This document shows positions 33,728-42,494 of a stretch of 64,000 nucleotides of DNA, one piece after another. The stretch covers positions 23,822 to 87,821 of the forward strand of contig NZ_JAUSRE010000022.1 of assembly GCF_030811655.1 (NCBI RefSeq), given 5' to 3'. A program made the position numbers and the translations under genes. How positions within the stretch are numbered: the stretch's first letter is position 1; each line of letters starts with the position of its first letter. The notes beneath the pieces are model-generated. The model was not told the origin of the DNA. It made no database searches and worked only from the letters and a program-made list of their open reading frames with translations. The DNA is from Pseudarthrobacter enclensis (lineage in GTDB: Bacteria > Actinomycetota > Actinomycetes > Actinomycetales > Micrococcaceae).

Positions 33728-34996
33728 ATGCACCATCCAGATCTACCGTGGCCGCTCTTGCAGAACGTGGCAGCACTGGCCGAGTCTCCGCTGTCCGAGA
33801 TAGCGAAACGGCTACGCGAGGCTGTGCTTCCCTATTACAGAAGCAGTGCGCTGGTCATCTTTACCGAAGACTGCACGGGACGACCCCAAAAGAAAGCGGG
33901 CGAGGAAGACATTATTTCCCGGGTCTCCATCGCCGAGCTCGACGCGCTTCGTGCCTCCCTGCCGGATGAGGCACCTTGGTTCGGGGAAGCCGAGCTCGCC
34001 GGCCGTCCACGCCCCGTACTCGCCCTTAAATACGCTCCCAGTCACGCTCTCCTCGTGCTGACGGATCCCCGCCCGGCGGATCCAGGGTACGAAGCGGGGC
34101 TTGACTTGGTGACGTACCTTTGGCGCGTTGCTGCCCGGCGGATTCAGGAGAAAGTAGCCGATGCGCCACCTGCATACCTGTTGGAATCGCGGGCTTCCTC
34201 GGCCGAACGCATCCGCGTGACTGCGGAACTAACGGACCTGCACTCCACGACCTTGGAGACCCTCTTGGCGGCCCTGCGTTCATCCTCCTTGGACGATGCT
34301 GCAGCCCGCTCCACCGTCACGGACCTCGCCTCCAAGGCCTTGGTCGGGCTCCGTACCCTGAACGACCGAACGACAGATCTGGTGGAGGAGCCAGTTGGAA
34401 CCGCCTTCGAACGCCTCCGGGAGAACCTGCAGTCGCTGACACGCTTCAGCGACATCGAGTTTGAGTTTATTGAACCACCACTAACAGGTAGGGCCTTGCC
34501 AGGCGAGGTTGCCCACGCGGCACGGGCCATCGTTCGCGGGCTTTTGTTGGCCATGATGGAGCAACCCAAGCTCAACAGAATCCGGACGCAATGGGACTGC
34601 GACGGTGAAAACTTGCTGATCAACGTGCGCGACGACGGCGACGGGACACTCGCTGCCGACGATCCGAGCATTATGCGTTTGGATCGCCGCGTCGAAGCGC
34701 TAACCGGCCACCTGCAGATCGACGTTATGCCGGGCTGGGGTGCAGACGTAGTTGTTACTCTTCCGCTGGCTCCGCCTGCCCCCTTGGCCGGGTACATAGC
34801 CGCTTGGAACCTTGCCGCTCGGGAACTCGAAGTACTCCAGCACCTTGTCGCCGGTCACAGCAACCGGACCATCGCATCGAAACTGGGCATCAGCGAAAAC
34901 ACGGTCAAATTCCATGTGCGGAACCTATTCAAGAAAATCGACGTCGGCTCCCGAACCGAAGCCATTGCCCTGGCGCACAGCCACGGACTCCGTTGA
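33728..34996 (+). CDS. LuxR-family transcriptional regulator, probably of the formaldehyde genes
   Basis: Predicted 422-residue protein. The N-terminal region is GAF-like in length. Around residues 170-350 it has features of a dimerisation and histidine-kinase-like ATPase region (ERIRVTAELTDLHSTTLETL; NVRDDGDGTLAADD; a G-rich stretch PGWGADVVVTLPL). The C-terminus is a LuxR/GerE helix-turn-helix (LAARELEVLQHLVAGHSN, TIASKLGISENTVKFHVRNL). Sensor and DNA-binding parts are thus fused in one chain. ATG at 33728 follows GAAGGGATCC. The divergent position points to control of hxlB onwards. Confidence 0.8.
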   Translation: MHHPDLPWPLLQNVAALAESPLSEIAKRLREAVLPYYRSSALVIFTEDCTGRPQKKAGEEDIISRVSIAELDALRASLPDEAPWFGEAELAGRPRPVLALKYAPSHALLVLTDPRPADPGYEAGLDLVTYLWRVAARRIQEKVADAPPAYLLESRASSAERIRVTAELTDLHSTTLETLLAALRSSSLDDAAARSTVTDLASKALVGLRTLNDRTTDLVEEPVGTAFERLRENLQSLTRFSDIEFEFIEPPLTGRALPGEVAHAARAIVRGLLLAMMEQPKLNRIRTQWDCDGENLLINVRDDGDGTLAADDPSIMRLDRRVEALTGHLQIDVMPGWGADVVVTLPLAPPAPLAGYIAAWNLAARELEVLQHLVAGHSNRTIASKLGISENTVKFHVRNLFKKIDVGSRTEAIALAHSHGLR

Positions 34997-35243
34997 CAGT
35001 GCAGGGACGGAGTGAGGTCAAACCCGCGCACCAACACCCCTGATTCCTCCCACATAGAACCGGCAAAACGTGGTGCAACCCTGACGATTGGCCCGTAGGG
35101 CGGTCGCCCCGGTCCATCCAGCTTGAGGAATCGATCCAGCCGCGTTGGTCCACCTCCAGCGAAGCCTCCACAGGTCCAATGAGACCTACAGGGTCAGGCA
35201 AACCCTGAACGGACCCCCGCCGCGAATGCATGGATACAGGTCG

Positions 35244-35283
35244 CTCGGAGACGACCCCTTGCACTCCGAGACGACCCCTTGCA
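35244..35283. repeat. Tandem 20-bp direct repeat
   Basis: Two adjacent 20-base units, CTCGGAGACGACCCCTTGCA and CTCCGAGACGACCCCTTGCA, differ at one position. They lie just outside the IS630-type remnant in the 34997-35291 gap, which otherwise contains no gene I can support. Confidence 0.7.
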
Positions 35284-35291
35284 GATGAACG

Positions 35292-35610
35292 TCAACCACG
35301 GGGCCGCCAAAATGAAAACAAAGCACACAATTCGTTGTTGGATTGGTTGCGCCAGGGGACGTACCGACGGATCATGCCCGGTTGCGCCCGGTGGCCGGGA
35401 TGGTCGGTGCCATTCAGCGCGAAGTAGCGCGGCGCGGTGAACCGGGGTTCGATCCGGTTCAGGCGTGAACCGTGGAACGGCACGTAGGCAAGCTCCACGT
35501 TGTTCGCCGCCGCCCAGTCCCCGACCCTGGAATCGCCTTTCGTGAAACGGTGCGGGCTGTAGTTGTCCATGATGATCACGATCCGCAAGCCGCGGTACTC
35601 GCTGTCGAAT
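35292..35610 (-). pseudogene. 3' fragment of an IS630-family transposase
   Basis: The minus strand encodes IVIIMDNYSPHRFTKGDSRV, then NNVELAYVPFHGSRLNRIEP and RYFALNGTDHPGH. This is the C-terminal catalytic part of IS630-type transposases (second Asp in MDNYSPH, Glu in NRIEP). The N-terminal part is missing and the last residues (NELCALFSFWRPRG) look altered. Homology stops where the leader of the UvrA-like gene begins. Confidence 0.75.
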
Positions 35611-35748
35611 CCAGGCGGGCCAGCTGTGTCGGGACTGGATGTGAAGCCAGATATCGAAAATGAGATCTGGTTTCCGCCGGGGTTCGCTCTGCGGAAACCG
35701 GTGGTGAACCGTGACCGAAGATTGGCCTCAGCGCTTAGACTGTGGAAA

Positions 35749-38286
35749 GTGAACAGCATTGGGAAGCACACCGACGCCCCACTCGCAAGCCAAGCCCCTG
35801 ACGGGTTCGTGCATGTGCGCGGAGCCAACGAGAACAACCTCCACAACGTCGAGGTGCGCATCCCCCGCGACTCGATCGTCGCTTTCACCGGTGTCTCGGG
35901 TTCGGGAAAGTCCTCCCTGGCCTTCGGAACGATTTTTGCCGAGGCGCAGCGCCGCTTCCTGGAATCGGTGGCGCCCTATGCCCGGCGGTTGATCGCCCAG
36001 GGCCACACACCGAATGTCGAGTACATTTCCGGGCTGCCACCGGCCGTGGCCCTGCAGCAGCGACGCGGCACGGCATCCTCGCGTTCCACCGTCGGCACCC
36101 TCACCACCCTGTCCAACTCCGTGCGGATGCTGTATTCCCGCGCCGGAACCTACCCGGAGGGCGCACCCCGGTTGGATTCGGACTCGTTCTCCCCGAACAC
36201 CGCCGTGGGCGCGTGCCCGGACTGCCACGGGTTGGGAGTGGCGCACACCGTCACCGAGGAATCGTTGGTGCCGAATCCAGGGCTGAGCATCCGCGAGGGT
36301 GCCATTGCCGCCTGGCCGGGCGCCTGGCAGGGCAAGAACCTGCGGGACATCACCACGCACCTGGGCTATGACGTGGACGTACCCTTCGAGCAGTTGCCCC
36401 GGGCCGAACGCGACTGGTTGTTGTTCACCGAGGAACAACCGGTGGTTGCGGTGACACCCGAACGCGACCGAATCGAAAAGCCCTACAAGGGACGATTCTG
36501 GAGTGCCAAGCGCTACGTGTTGCACACGGTGGCCGAATCCAAGTCCGAAACGATGCGCGCCAAGGCCATGGCCTTCATGCATTCCGGACCCTGCCCCACC
36601 TGCCGCGGCACCGGATTCAGGCCCGCGGCGCTGGCCGTCAGCGTGGCCGGGCTGGACATCGCGGCCTTCAACTCCACCACGCTCGCGGCCCTGGCCCTGG
36701 TTTTGCGTCAGGTCGCCGCCGCCGGATCCGCCGCCGCTCCGGAACAGGGTCTTGAGGTGGCCGCATCCATCGTCGCTGACCTGCTCTCGCGCATCGAGGT
36801 ACTGATCGGGTTGGGGCTGGGCTACCTGAGCTTGGACCGGGCCACCCCGACCCTGTCCCCGGGGGAAATGCAACGGCTGCGCATCGCCACGCAGTTGCGT
36901 TCGGGCCTCTTCGGGGTGATCTACGTGCTCGATGAACCCTCCGCCGGCCTGCATCCCGCCGACGCCCAACCGCTGCTGGAGGTGCTGGCGGCGCTCAAGG
37001 ACGCGGGAAACTCGGTGTTCGTGGTGGAGCACAACATGGACGTGGTGGCCAGCGCCGATTGGATCGTCGATGTGGGCCCGAAGGCCGGAGCCGGTGGCGG
37101 CCGGGTGCTCTATTCGGGCCCCGTTGCCGGGTTGGAACAGGTCGAGGAATCGGTGACCCGGAGATTCCTGACGTCGCAGATTGGCCGGGGCGAGCACCGG
37201 GTGCCGCGCCGGGCCGGGCAATGGCTGGAGTTGGAAGGGATCAGCCTGCACAACCTGGTGGACCTCGATGCAAGCTTCCCGCTGGGGGTTCTCAGCGCGG
37301 TGACCGGGGTATCGGGTTCCGGCAAGTCGTCCTTGGTCAGCCAGGTGCTGCCGCACGCGCTGGCACCGTTGCTGCGCGGTGCCCCCCGGGGAGCCGCGGC
37401 CGCGGGTGCCGCGGAGAACGGGCAGGAACCGGCGGCGCCCACCGAGCAGGCCCGGGTGGCGCAGGTGCGCGGGATTGAGGGGATCGACCGGATTGTGGCG
37501 ATGGACCAGAAGCCGATTGGCCGGACCCCGCGTTCCAACCTTGCCACCTATACGGGGCTGTTCGACGCGGTGCGCAAGGCCTTCGCCGAGACCGAGTTGG
37601 CCAAGAAGCGCGGTTACGGGGCCGGCCGGTTCTCCTTCAATGTCGCCGGAGGCCGCTGCGAGAACTGCCTGGGCGAGGGGCACCTGGAAATCGAGTTGCT
37701 CTTCCTGCCCGGCAGCTACGGCCTCTGTCCGGTGTGCCACGGTTCGCGCTACAACCCCGAGACCCTTGAGGTGACCTACCAGGGCAAGAACATTGCCGAG
37801 GTCCTGGACCTGAGCGTGGATGCCGCGGCCGAATTCCTGGCCGGGATTCCCGCAGCGGCCCGCTCGCTGAACACGCTGCGCGAGGTGGGGTTGGGCTACC
37901 TGTCGCTGGGCCAACCCGCGCCCGAGCTCTCCGGCGGCGAGGCCCAACGCATCAAGCTGGCCACCGAATTGCAGCGGGCCCGGCGCGGACACACGCTGTA
38001 CCTGCTCGATGAGCCGACCACGGGCCTGCACCCGGCCGATGTGCAATTGCTGCTGGGTCAGCTGGGCAGGCTGGTCGACGCGGCGAACACGGTGATTGTG
38101 GTGGAACACCACATGGACGTGGTGGCCGCCGCCGACTGGGTCATCGACTTGGGTCCATCCGGGGGAGATGCCGGGGGCCGAATCGTGGCCACCGGAACCC
38201 CGCAGGAGATTGCCGCACACCCGGAGTCCAAAACGGCGCCCTTCCTTGCCGCACGGTTGGGATTGGATCCGCTGCCCGCCTCCTGA
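35749..38286 (+). CDS. uvrA: UvrA-like ABC ATPase (UvrA2 type)
   Basis: Predicted 845-residue protein with two ABC modules: Walker A GVSGSGKS at residues 48-55 and 520-527, and signatures LSPGEMQR near 368 and LSGGEAQR near 727. Zinc-binding cysteine pairs are seen in CPDCHGLG, CPTCRGTG, CENCLGEG and CPVCHGSR. It is about 100 residues shorter than housekeeping UvrA and resembles the UvrA2/DrrC group lacking the UvrB-binding domain, linked to tolerance of DNA-binding drugs or DNA damage. GTG at 35749 is the likely start because the sequence before it is foreign. DNA damage by formaldehyde could explain its location. Confidence 0.88.
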   Translation: MNSIGKHTDAPLASQAPDGFVHVRGANENNLHNVEVRIPRDSIVAFTGVSGSGKSSLAFGTIFAEAQRRFLESVAPYARRLIAQGHTPNVEYISGLPPAVALQQRRGTASSRSTVGTLTTLSNSVRMLYSRAGTYPEGAPRLDSDSFSPNTAVGACPDCHGLGVAHTVTEESLVPNPGLSIREGAIAAWPGAWQGKNLRDITTHLGYDVDVPFEQLPRAERDWLLFTEEQPVVAVTPERDRIEKPYKGRFWSAKRYVLHTVAESKSETMRAKAMAFMHSGPCPTCRGTGFRPAALAVSVAGLDIAAFNSTTLAALALVLRQVAAAGSAAAPEQGLEVAASIVADLLSRIEVLIGLGLGYLSLDRATPTLSPGEMQRLRIATQLRSGLFGVIYVLDEPSAGLHPADAQPLLEVLAALKDAGNSVFVVEHNMDVVASADWIVDVGPKAGAGGGRVLYSGPVAGLEQVEESVTRRFLTSQIGRGEHRVPRRAGQWLELEGISLHNLVDLDASFPLGVLSAVTGVSGSGKSSLVSQVLPHALAPLLRGAPRGAAAAGAAENGQEPAAPTEQARVAQVRGIEGIDRIVAMDQKPIGRTPRSNLATYTGLFDAVRKAFAETELAKKRGYGAGRFSFNVAGGRCENCLGEGHLEIELLFLPGSYGLCPVCHGSRYNPETLEVTYQGKNIAEVLDLSVDAAAEFLAGIPAAARSLNTLREVGLGYLSLGQPAPELSGGEAQRIKLATELQRARRGHTLYLLDEPTTGLHPADVQLLLGQLGRLVDAANTVIVVEHHMDVVAAADWVIDLGPSGGDAGGRIVATGTPQEIAAHPESKTAPFLAARLGLDPLPAS

Positions 38287-38369
38287 ACAAGAAGTTCCGA
38301 AGCTGGATGACCCTACCTATTGGCTTCAGCGGTCGTAGGTGCTCGGCGAGTGTTTGTGTGGTGCGTCTG

Positions 38370-38440
38370 TGTCGTTTTCTTCTAAGTCGCCTGCATTGGG
38401 ATTCCTGGATTTTGGGGTGAGTGCAGCCGGCTTCTGACAG
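38370..38440. repeat. Tn402-type terminus remnant
   Basis: TGTCGTTTTCTTCTAAGTCG at 38370 closely matches the terminus at 39928, and a convergent copy GTGCAGCCGGCTTCTGACAG follows at 38421-38440. The 39928 copy has the same orientation. No transposase gene is attached, so this is probably debris of earlier insertions. The 38287-38369 stretch before it is empty. Confidence 0.6.
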
Positions 38441-38463
38441 GCCGGTTCGCAGGAATCATCTGC

Positions 38464-38539
38464 ATCAACCGGCAATTTGGCCCGGGAACTCGGCATCAGC
38501 CACGAGGTTCTCTACCAGAAGCCGAGAGCCGGGGGCTAG
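38464..38539 (+). pseudogene. C-terminal remnant of a resolvase
   Basis: The frame GNLARELGISHEVLYQKPRA ends with TAG at 38537. It matches the C-terminal helix-turn-helix of the resolvases at 39982 and 44706 (SLCEELGVTRQTLYRH). Only these 25 codons remain. Confidence 0.55.
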
Positions 38540-38618
38540 TGTCGTTGGGCTTCGCTGGCATAGGGTTTATCGGGACAGCTTATACAGCACATTAATCGTC
38601 AGGCTGCTGATGTCTGCT

Positions 38619-38642
38619 CCCAAACCCCAAACCCCAAACCCC
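38619..38642 (-). repeat. C-rich heptad repeat; G-quadruplex motif on the minus strand
   Basis: CCC and three CCCC tracts are each separated by AAA, giving four G-tracts spaced by TTT on the minus strand. This satisfies a canonical G-quadruplex pattern. A short palindrome, CCAATA and TATTGG around CCCGGGC, follows immediately. Confidence 0.6.
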
Positions 38643-38680
38643 AATACCCGGGCTATTGGTTCCTGCCCGGGTAACCACTG

Positions 38681-39383
38681 AACTTGTTCTTCTCGGACAT
38701 CTTGCCGACCGGCTTTCACGGATGCGTCAGCGCCCAGGTCAAGCCGGGATCGACCGTTTATGTTGCCGGGGCCGGACCGGTAGGTCGTTGTGCGGCAGCC
38801 GGTGCGCGGCTGTTGGGAGCGGCATGTGTCATCATCGGCGACCAAAACAAGGAACTGTCTGGAGGTGATGGAGAAGGCGGGTTACGAAACGGCCGACCTG
38901 AGTAGTAGCGTTCCACTGACCGACCAGATTGACGCAATCCTCGGTGTCCCGGAAGTTGACTGCGGTGTCGATGCTGTCGGCTACGAAGCCCACGGACTTG
39001 GCGAGTCCAGTGACAAGGAAGCTCCCGAAGCAGCCTTGAATTCGATGTTTGAAGTGGTTCGAGCCGGCGGGGCCATCGGTATCCCCGGAATCTATGTCGG
39101 CAACGATCCAGGCAGCAAGCACGATCGAGCGAAAAACGGCACCCTTGATTTGGCGCTCGGAGCAGCGTGGATCAAGTCCCTGACTTTGGTCACCGGCATG
39201 GCTCCCGTGAGAAATTACAGTCTCGAACTCATGCAAGCCATCCTCTGGAACCGCATCGATCTTCCGGCTGTAATGAACACCGAAGTCGTTCCGATCGACC
39301 AGGGACCGGACGCGTACGCACGATTCAGTGCTGGTTCGTCGAAAAAGTTCGTCATCGACCCGAACGGAATGTTGAAGAAATAG
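38681..39383 (+). pseudogene. fdhA: Decayed second copy of zinc formaldehyde dehydrogenase
   Basis: Two overlapping frames together encode the C-terminal 60 percent of an FdhA protein. The first reads FFSDILPTGFHGC to VIIGDQNKELS; the second resumes at LEVMEKAGYETADLS and runs to KFVIDPNGMLKK. A frameshift near 38858 separates them. The N-terminal part with the catalytic and structural zinc sites is missing before about 38681. It is similar to the intact fdhA at 21624 but not identical, so it is a separate lineage and not a recent duplicate. Confidence 0.85.
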
Positions 39384-39427
39384 TTCTGTACCGAGGAACG
39401 GTTCGGCAAACATCTTAGGTCGATATC

Positions 39428-39479
39428 GTGGAATGTGTGGGCGAAAGGGCATGATGCCCTTTTTGCCCACACGTTCCAC
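39428..39479 (+). terminator. Strong nested terminator after the fdhA pseudogene
   Basis: GTGGAATGTGTGGGC at 39428-39442 pairs with GCCCACACGTTCCAC at 39465-39479. Inside lies a second hairpin, GGGCAT and ATGCCC, followed by TTTTT at 39460-39464. It follows the pseudogene stop by 45 bp. Confidence 0.75.
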
Positions 39480-39687
39480 GTCCGCTTCTGGTCGAAGCGC
39501 CAGCACCGGTAAAGCCGCCCGTGGATTAATCGGGCCTTGGACTGGGCTCCACTTTATGGCGCAGAGGGATCCACTTCTACGATCTGGATCCAGCACTGCT
39601 GCTAAAGGCGGAATTACCCAATAGCGCGTGCCGCACGTCCATACACCCGGGTGAAACCGGCGCGCCATCCACGGCTGTGGCTCGGGC

Positions 39688-39762
39688 TGGATGCGGTTCG
39701 CTGACATTGTGCACGGTGAGGGCCTCCGGCCCTCCGAATTCACTAACTCCAATAGCCTTCAT
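39688..39762 (-). pseudogene. N-terminal fragment of a zinc-type quinone oxidoreductase
   Basis: The minus strand opens MKAIGVSEFGGPEALTVHNV, the typical start of NADPH:quinone oxidoreductases of the medium-chain family, but the homology ends after about 25 codons (SEPHPA). The remaining 39384-39927 stretch holds a terminator and nothing else recognisable. Confidence 0.6.
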
Positions 39763-39927
39763 ATTGGTGGCAACGCGCCCTCTCCCGCAGGTATTCCAAG
39801 CGCAGACGCATCATAGACAGGATTCTGGTGCGGCATCCACCCAACGAGACCAAACGACGCGTGGACAAAAACTGTCTATCATTCCGCTCGCAAGCGGGTC
39901 ACTCGACGATTCAAGCACCACCAAAAT

Positions 39928-39977
39928 TGTCGTTTTCCTCTAAGTCGTCCGCACGAGTTTCAGAAGTCACCTACACG
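39928..39977. repeat. Tn402-type terminus next to a resolvase gene
   Basis: TGTCGTTTTCCTCTAAGTCG starts at 39928, followed by the inner unit TTTCAGAAGTCACCTACAC. It is oriented with the element to its right and lies 5 bp from the resolvase stop. It is probably the outer end of an older Tn402-like element whose tniR is the 39982 gene. Confidence 0.6.
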
Positions 39978-39981
39978 GCCG

Positions 39982-40596
39982 CTATTTCGATTTCAGGAGT
40001 TTCTTGCCGTCGGGCCGAAGCTCCCCGGTCGGGGAGACGTGCCGGTAGAGGGTTTGCCGGGTAACACCCAGTTCCTCGCACAGGGAGCCGATCTTCGTTT
40101 CCTTGTGTCCCACGGCGGCCATGGCCAGGCGGACCTTGGCCGGTGTCATCTTGTAGGGCCGGCCTCCCTTGCGGCCGCGGGCCCGGGCCGAGGCCAATCC
40201 TGCCTTGGTGCGCTCGGAAATGAGTTCGCGTTCGAACTCGGCCAGGGCGGCGAAGATCCCGAAGACCAGTTTCCCCGAGGCTGTCGTGGTATCGATGGCC
40301 GCGCCCTCCCCGGTGAGGACCTTGAGCCCGATGCCGCGTTCGGTGAGGTTGTGGACGGTGTTCACCAGGTGGCGCAGGTCCCGGCCCAGCCGGTCAAGCT
40401 TCCACACCAACAGGGTGTCTCCCGCATTCATGCCCTTCAGGCAGGAAGCCAGTTCCGGCCTGTCGTCCTCCTTCCCCGAGGCGTGGTCCTCATAGAGCTT
40501 CGACGGGTCGACCCCTGCCGCCAGGAGTGCATCGCGTTGGAGGTCGGTGCTTTGCGATCCGTCCGTTTTCGATACCCGCATGTAGCCGATCAGCAT
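39982..40596 (-). CDS. Serine resolvase, TniR type
   Basis: Predicted 204-residue recombinase (MLIGYMRVSKTDGSQSTDLQ) with Ser9, the VWKLDRLGRDLRHL segment and a C-terminal HTH (GSLCEELGVTRQTLYRH). It is closely similar to the tniR at 44706. The first 35 bp of its upstream res site (CTCTTGTCATCTATACGGTC) resemble the inverse of the res next to 44706. The site is then cut by the Tn402-type terminus at 40650. It is therefore likely the surviving tniR of an older element that served as insertion target. Confidence 0.88.
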   Translation of the reverse strand: MLIGYMRVSKTDGSQSTDLQRDALLAAGVDPSKLYEDHASGKEDDRPELASCLKGMNAGDTLLVWKLDRLGRDLRHLVNTVHNLTERGIGLKVLTGEGAAIDTTTASGKLVFGIFAALAEFERELISERTKAGLASARARGRKGGRPYKMTPAKVRLAMAAVGHKETKIGSLCEELGVTRQTLYRHVSPTGELRPDGKKLLKSK

Positions 40597-40649
40597 GGCT
40601 CAAACCTCTTGTCATCTATACGGTCGTTTGCAAGACACTCCAGGACATA

Positions 40650-40806
40650 TGTCGTTTTCAGAAGACGTCTGCACCCCTTCATGGGGAAGTATGGTCCCGG
40701 TGCACGGGACTGTTGACAACCCCTTGTCAGAAGTAGCGTGCACTGCCGGCATTTTCATCAGAAGTCGTCTGCACTAGCCTGAATCATGGTCAAGAGTCGT
40801 CTGCAC
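40650..40806 (+). repeat. Left terminus with three TniA-type 19-bp repeats
   Basis: After the 25-bp terminal repeat come TGTCAGAAGTAGCGTGCAC (40725-40743), CATCAGAAGTCGTCTGCAC (40756-40774) and GGTCAAGAGTCGTCTGCAC (40788-40806), all in direct orientation. They stop 14 bp before the tniA ATG. Multiple 19-bp repeats at the tni end are a hallmark of Tn402/Tn5053 elements and are bound by TniA. Confidence 0.85.
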
Positions 40807-40820
40807 CGTCAGCGCCCGTA

Positions 40821-42494
40821 ATGACATCGGATGACCCGCAGATCCTCGAGCGGGGGGTGCTGGGTATGTCGGATAGGGCGTGGGAGCGCCTACGCCGGCA
40901 GGACGAGGTAATCGCGCCTTTGGCAGCCCTGGCCACGGTCACTCACGGCGCGGCGGACAGCGCGGCCGAAGAGTTGGGATTGTCGCGGCGGCAGGTCTAC
41001 ATCCTGATCGGCCGACACCGGAAGGGTACGGGTCTGCTGACGGATCTTGCCCCGGGTCGCTCCGCTGGCGGCCGGGGAGGCAGGCGGCTGTCGGAACCTG
41101 TGGAAGCCGTGATCAGGGAAGTCATCCGGAGGACTTACCTGACGAAGCAAAAGCCGTCTCTCGCGGTCGTGCACCGCCAAATTGTGCGTGAGTGCAAGAC
41201 GCTGGGATTGACGGGGCCGGCAAGGAACACTGTTGCCATCCGGATTGAGGCGCTGCATCCGGTGGAAGTCACGCGCAGCCGGGAGGGTAGCGACGCCGCC
41301 CGGCCCTTGCAGTCGGCCGGCGGGACGGTGCCGGAGATCATGGCTCCGTTGGACCAGGTCCAGATCGACCACACCGTGATTGACTTGATTGTCGTCGATG
41401 ACCGGGACCGGCAGCCTATCGGTAGGCCCTACCTGACGGTTGCTATCGATGGTTACAGCCGGTGCATCCTGGGAATGGTTGTGACTTTGGAGGCGCCGTC
41501 TGCGGTTTCGGTGGGCTTGTGCATCGCACACATGGCCTGCGACAAGCGGCCGTGGATCGAAGCCTTGGGTGTGGACGCGGCCTGGCCAATGAGCGGTAAG
41601 CCCAAGGTTTTGTTCCTGGACAACGCTTCGGAATTCAAGAGCGAAGCGTTGCGCCGCGGTTGCGAACAGCACGGCATTAAGCTCAGCTACCGGCCACTTG
41701 GGCGCCCGCACTACGGCGGCATAGTGGAGCGCATCATCGGAACGGTGATGCAGCGGGTCCATGAACTGCCGGGGACGACCTTCTCGAACCCGGGACAACG
41801 TGGCGGTTACGATGCCGACAAAATGTCCGCCCTGACGCTTACGGAGCTCGAACGCTGGCTGACCTTAGCGGTCGCCAGCTACCACGGCAGCATCCACACA
41901 TCCCTGAACCAGACACCCGCCGGGCGCTGGGACGGGGGCGTAAGAGAGTTCGGTGAGCAGCCCGTGGTCTCCCACCCGGCAGCATTTCTCATCGATTTTC
42001 TGCCGGTCATCCGGCGCCAAATCACCCGCACCGGTTTCGTCATCGACCATGTCCATTACTTCGCAAACGCGCTCAAACCCTGGATCGCACGGCGGGACCG
42101 GGACGAGAAGTTCGTCATCAGGCGGGACCCGCGCGACATTAGCAGGGTCTGGGTGCTGGAACCGGAAGGGACGGCATATGTGGAAGTCCCGTACCGCACC
42201 ATTTCCCACCCTGCGGTCACCTTGTGGGAGCATCGGCAGGCACTGGTGCGACTCCGTCAGCAGGGACACGATCAGGTCAATGAGGAAGCACTGTTCCGCA
42301 CGATCGATCAAATGCGCGAAATTGCCGCCGCGGCGCAACGGGCAACCCGCAGATCACGCCGGGACCTGCAGCGAAGGCGCCACTTGCAGGCCTCCGAATC
42401 CGTGGCGGAAGCGTCGGCTCCGCCTGATGAAATGCCTCCGCCCGACCGTGACGCGGCGACTGCCCGTCCTTTTGAAGAGGTGGAGCAGTGGTGA
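40821..42494 (+). CDS. tniA: Tn402-family DDE transposase TniA
   Basis: Predicted 557-residue protein. An N-terminal helix-turn-helix region (DSAAEELGLSRRQVYILIGR) precedes an integrase core with Asp183 (VQIDHTVID), Asp267 (LFLDNASEF) and Glu303 (GGIVERIIG), with 35 residues between the last two. A Mu-type C-terminal beta domain and a basic, helical tail that probably contacts TniB follow. The length fits TniA. The frame is intact and the stop overlaps the tniB start. Confidence 0.93.
   Translation: MTSDDPQILERGVLGMSDRAWERLRRQDEVIAPLAALATVTHGAADSAAEELGLSRRQVYILIGRHRKGTGLLTDLAPGRSAGGRGGRRLSEPVEAVIREVIRRTYLTKQKPSLAVVHRQIVRECKTLGLTGPARNTVAIRIEALHPVEVTRSREGSDAARPLQSAGGTVPEIMAPLDQVQIDHTVIDLIVVDDRDRQPIGRPYLTVAIDGYSRCILGMVVTLEAPSAVSVGLCIAHMACDKRPWIEALGVDAAWPMSGKPKVLFLDNASEFKSEALRRGCEQHGIKLSYRPLGRPHYGGIVERIIGTVMQRVHELPGTTFSNPGQRGGYDADKMSALTLTELERWLTLAVASYHGSIHTSLNQTPAGRWDGGVREFGEQPVVSHPAAFLIDFLPVIRRQITRTGFVIDHVHYFANALKPWIARRDRDEKFVIRRDPRDISRVWVLEPEGTAYVEVPYRTISHPAVTLWEHRQALVRLRQQGHDQVNEEALFRTIDQMREIAAAAQRATRRSRRDLQRRRHLQASESVAEASAPPDEMPPPDRDAATARPFEEVEQW

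Noticed and set aside
35728..38220. Very long minus-strand open frame (830 codons) opposite the UvrA-like gene
   Set aside because: It is the antisense of a gene with clear UvrA motifs. The product is low-complexity Gly/Gln/His/Arg-rich with no family features, typical of high-GC shadow frames.
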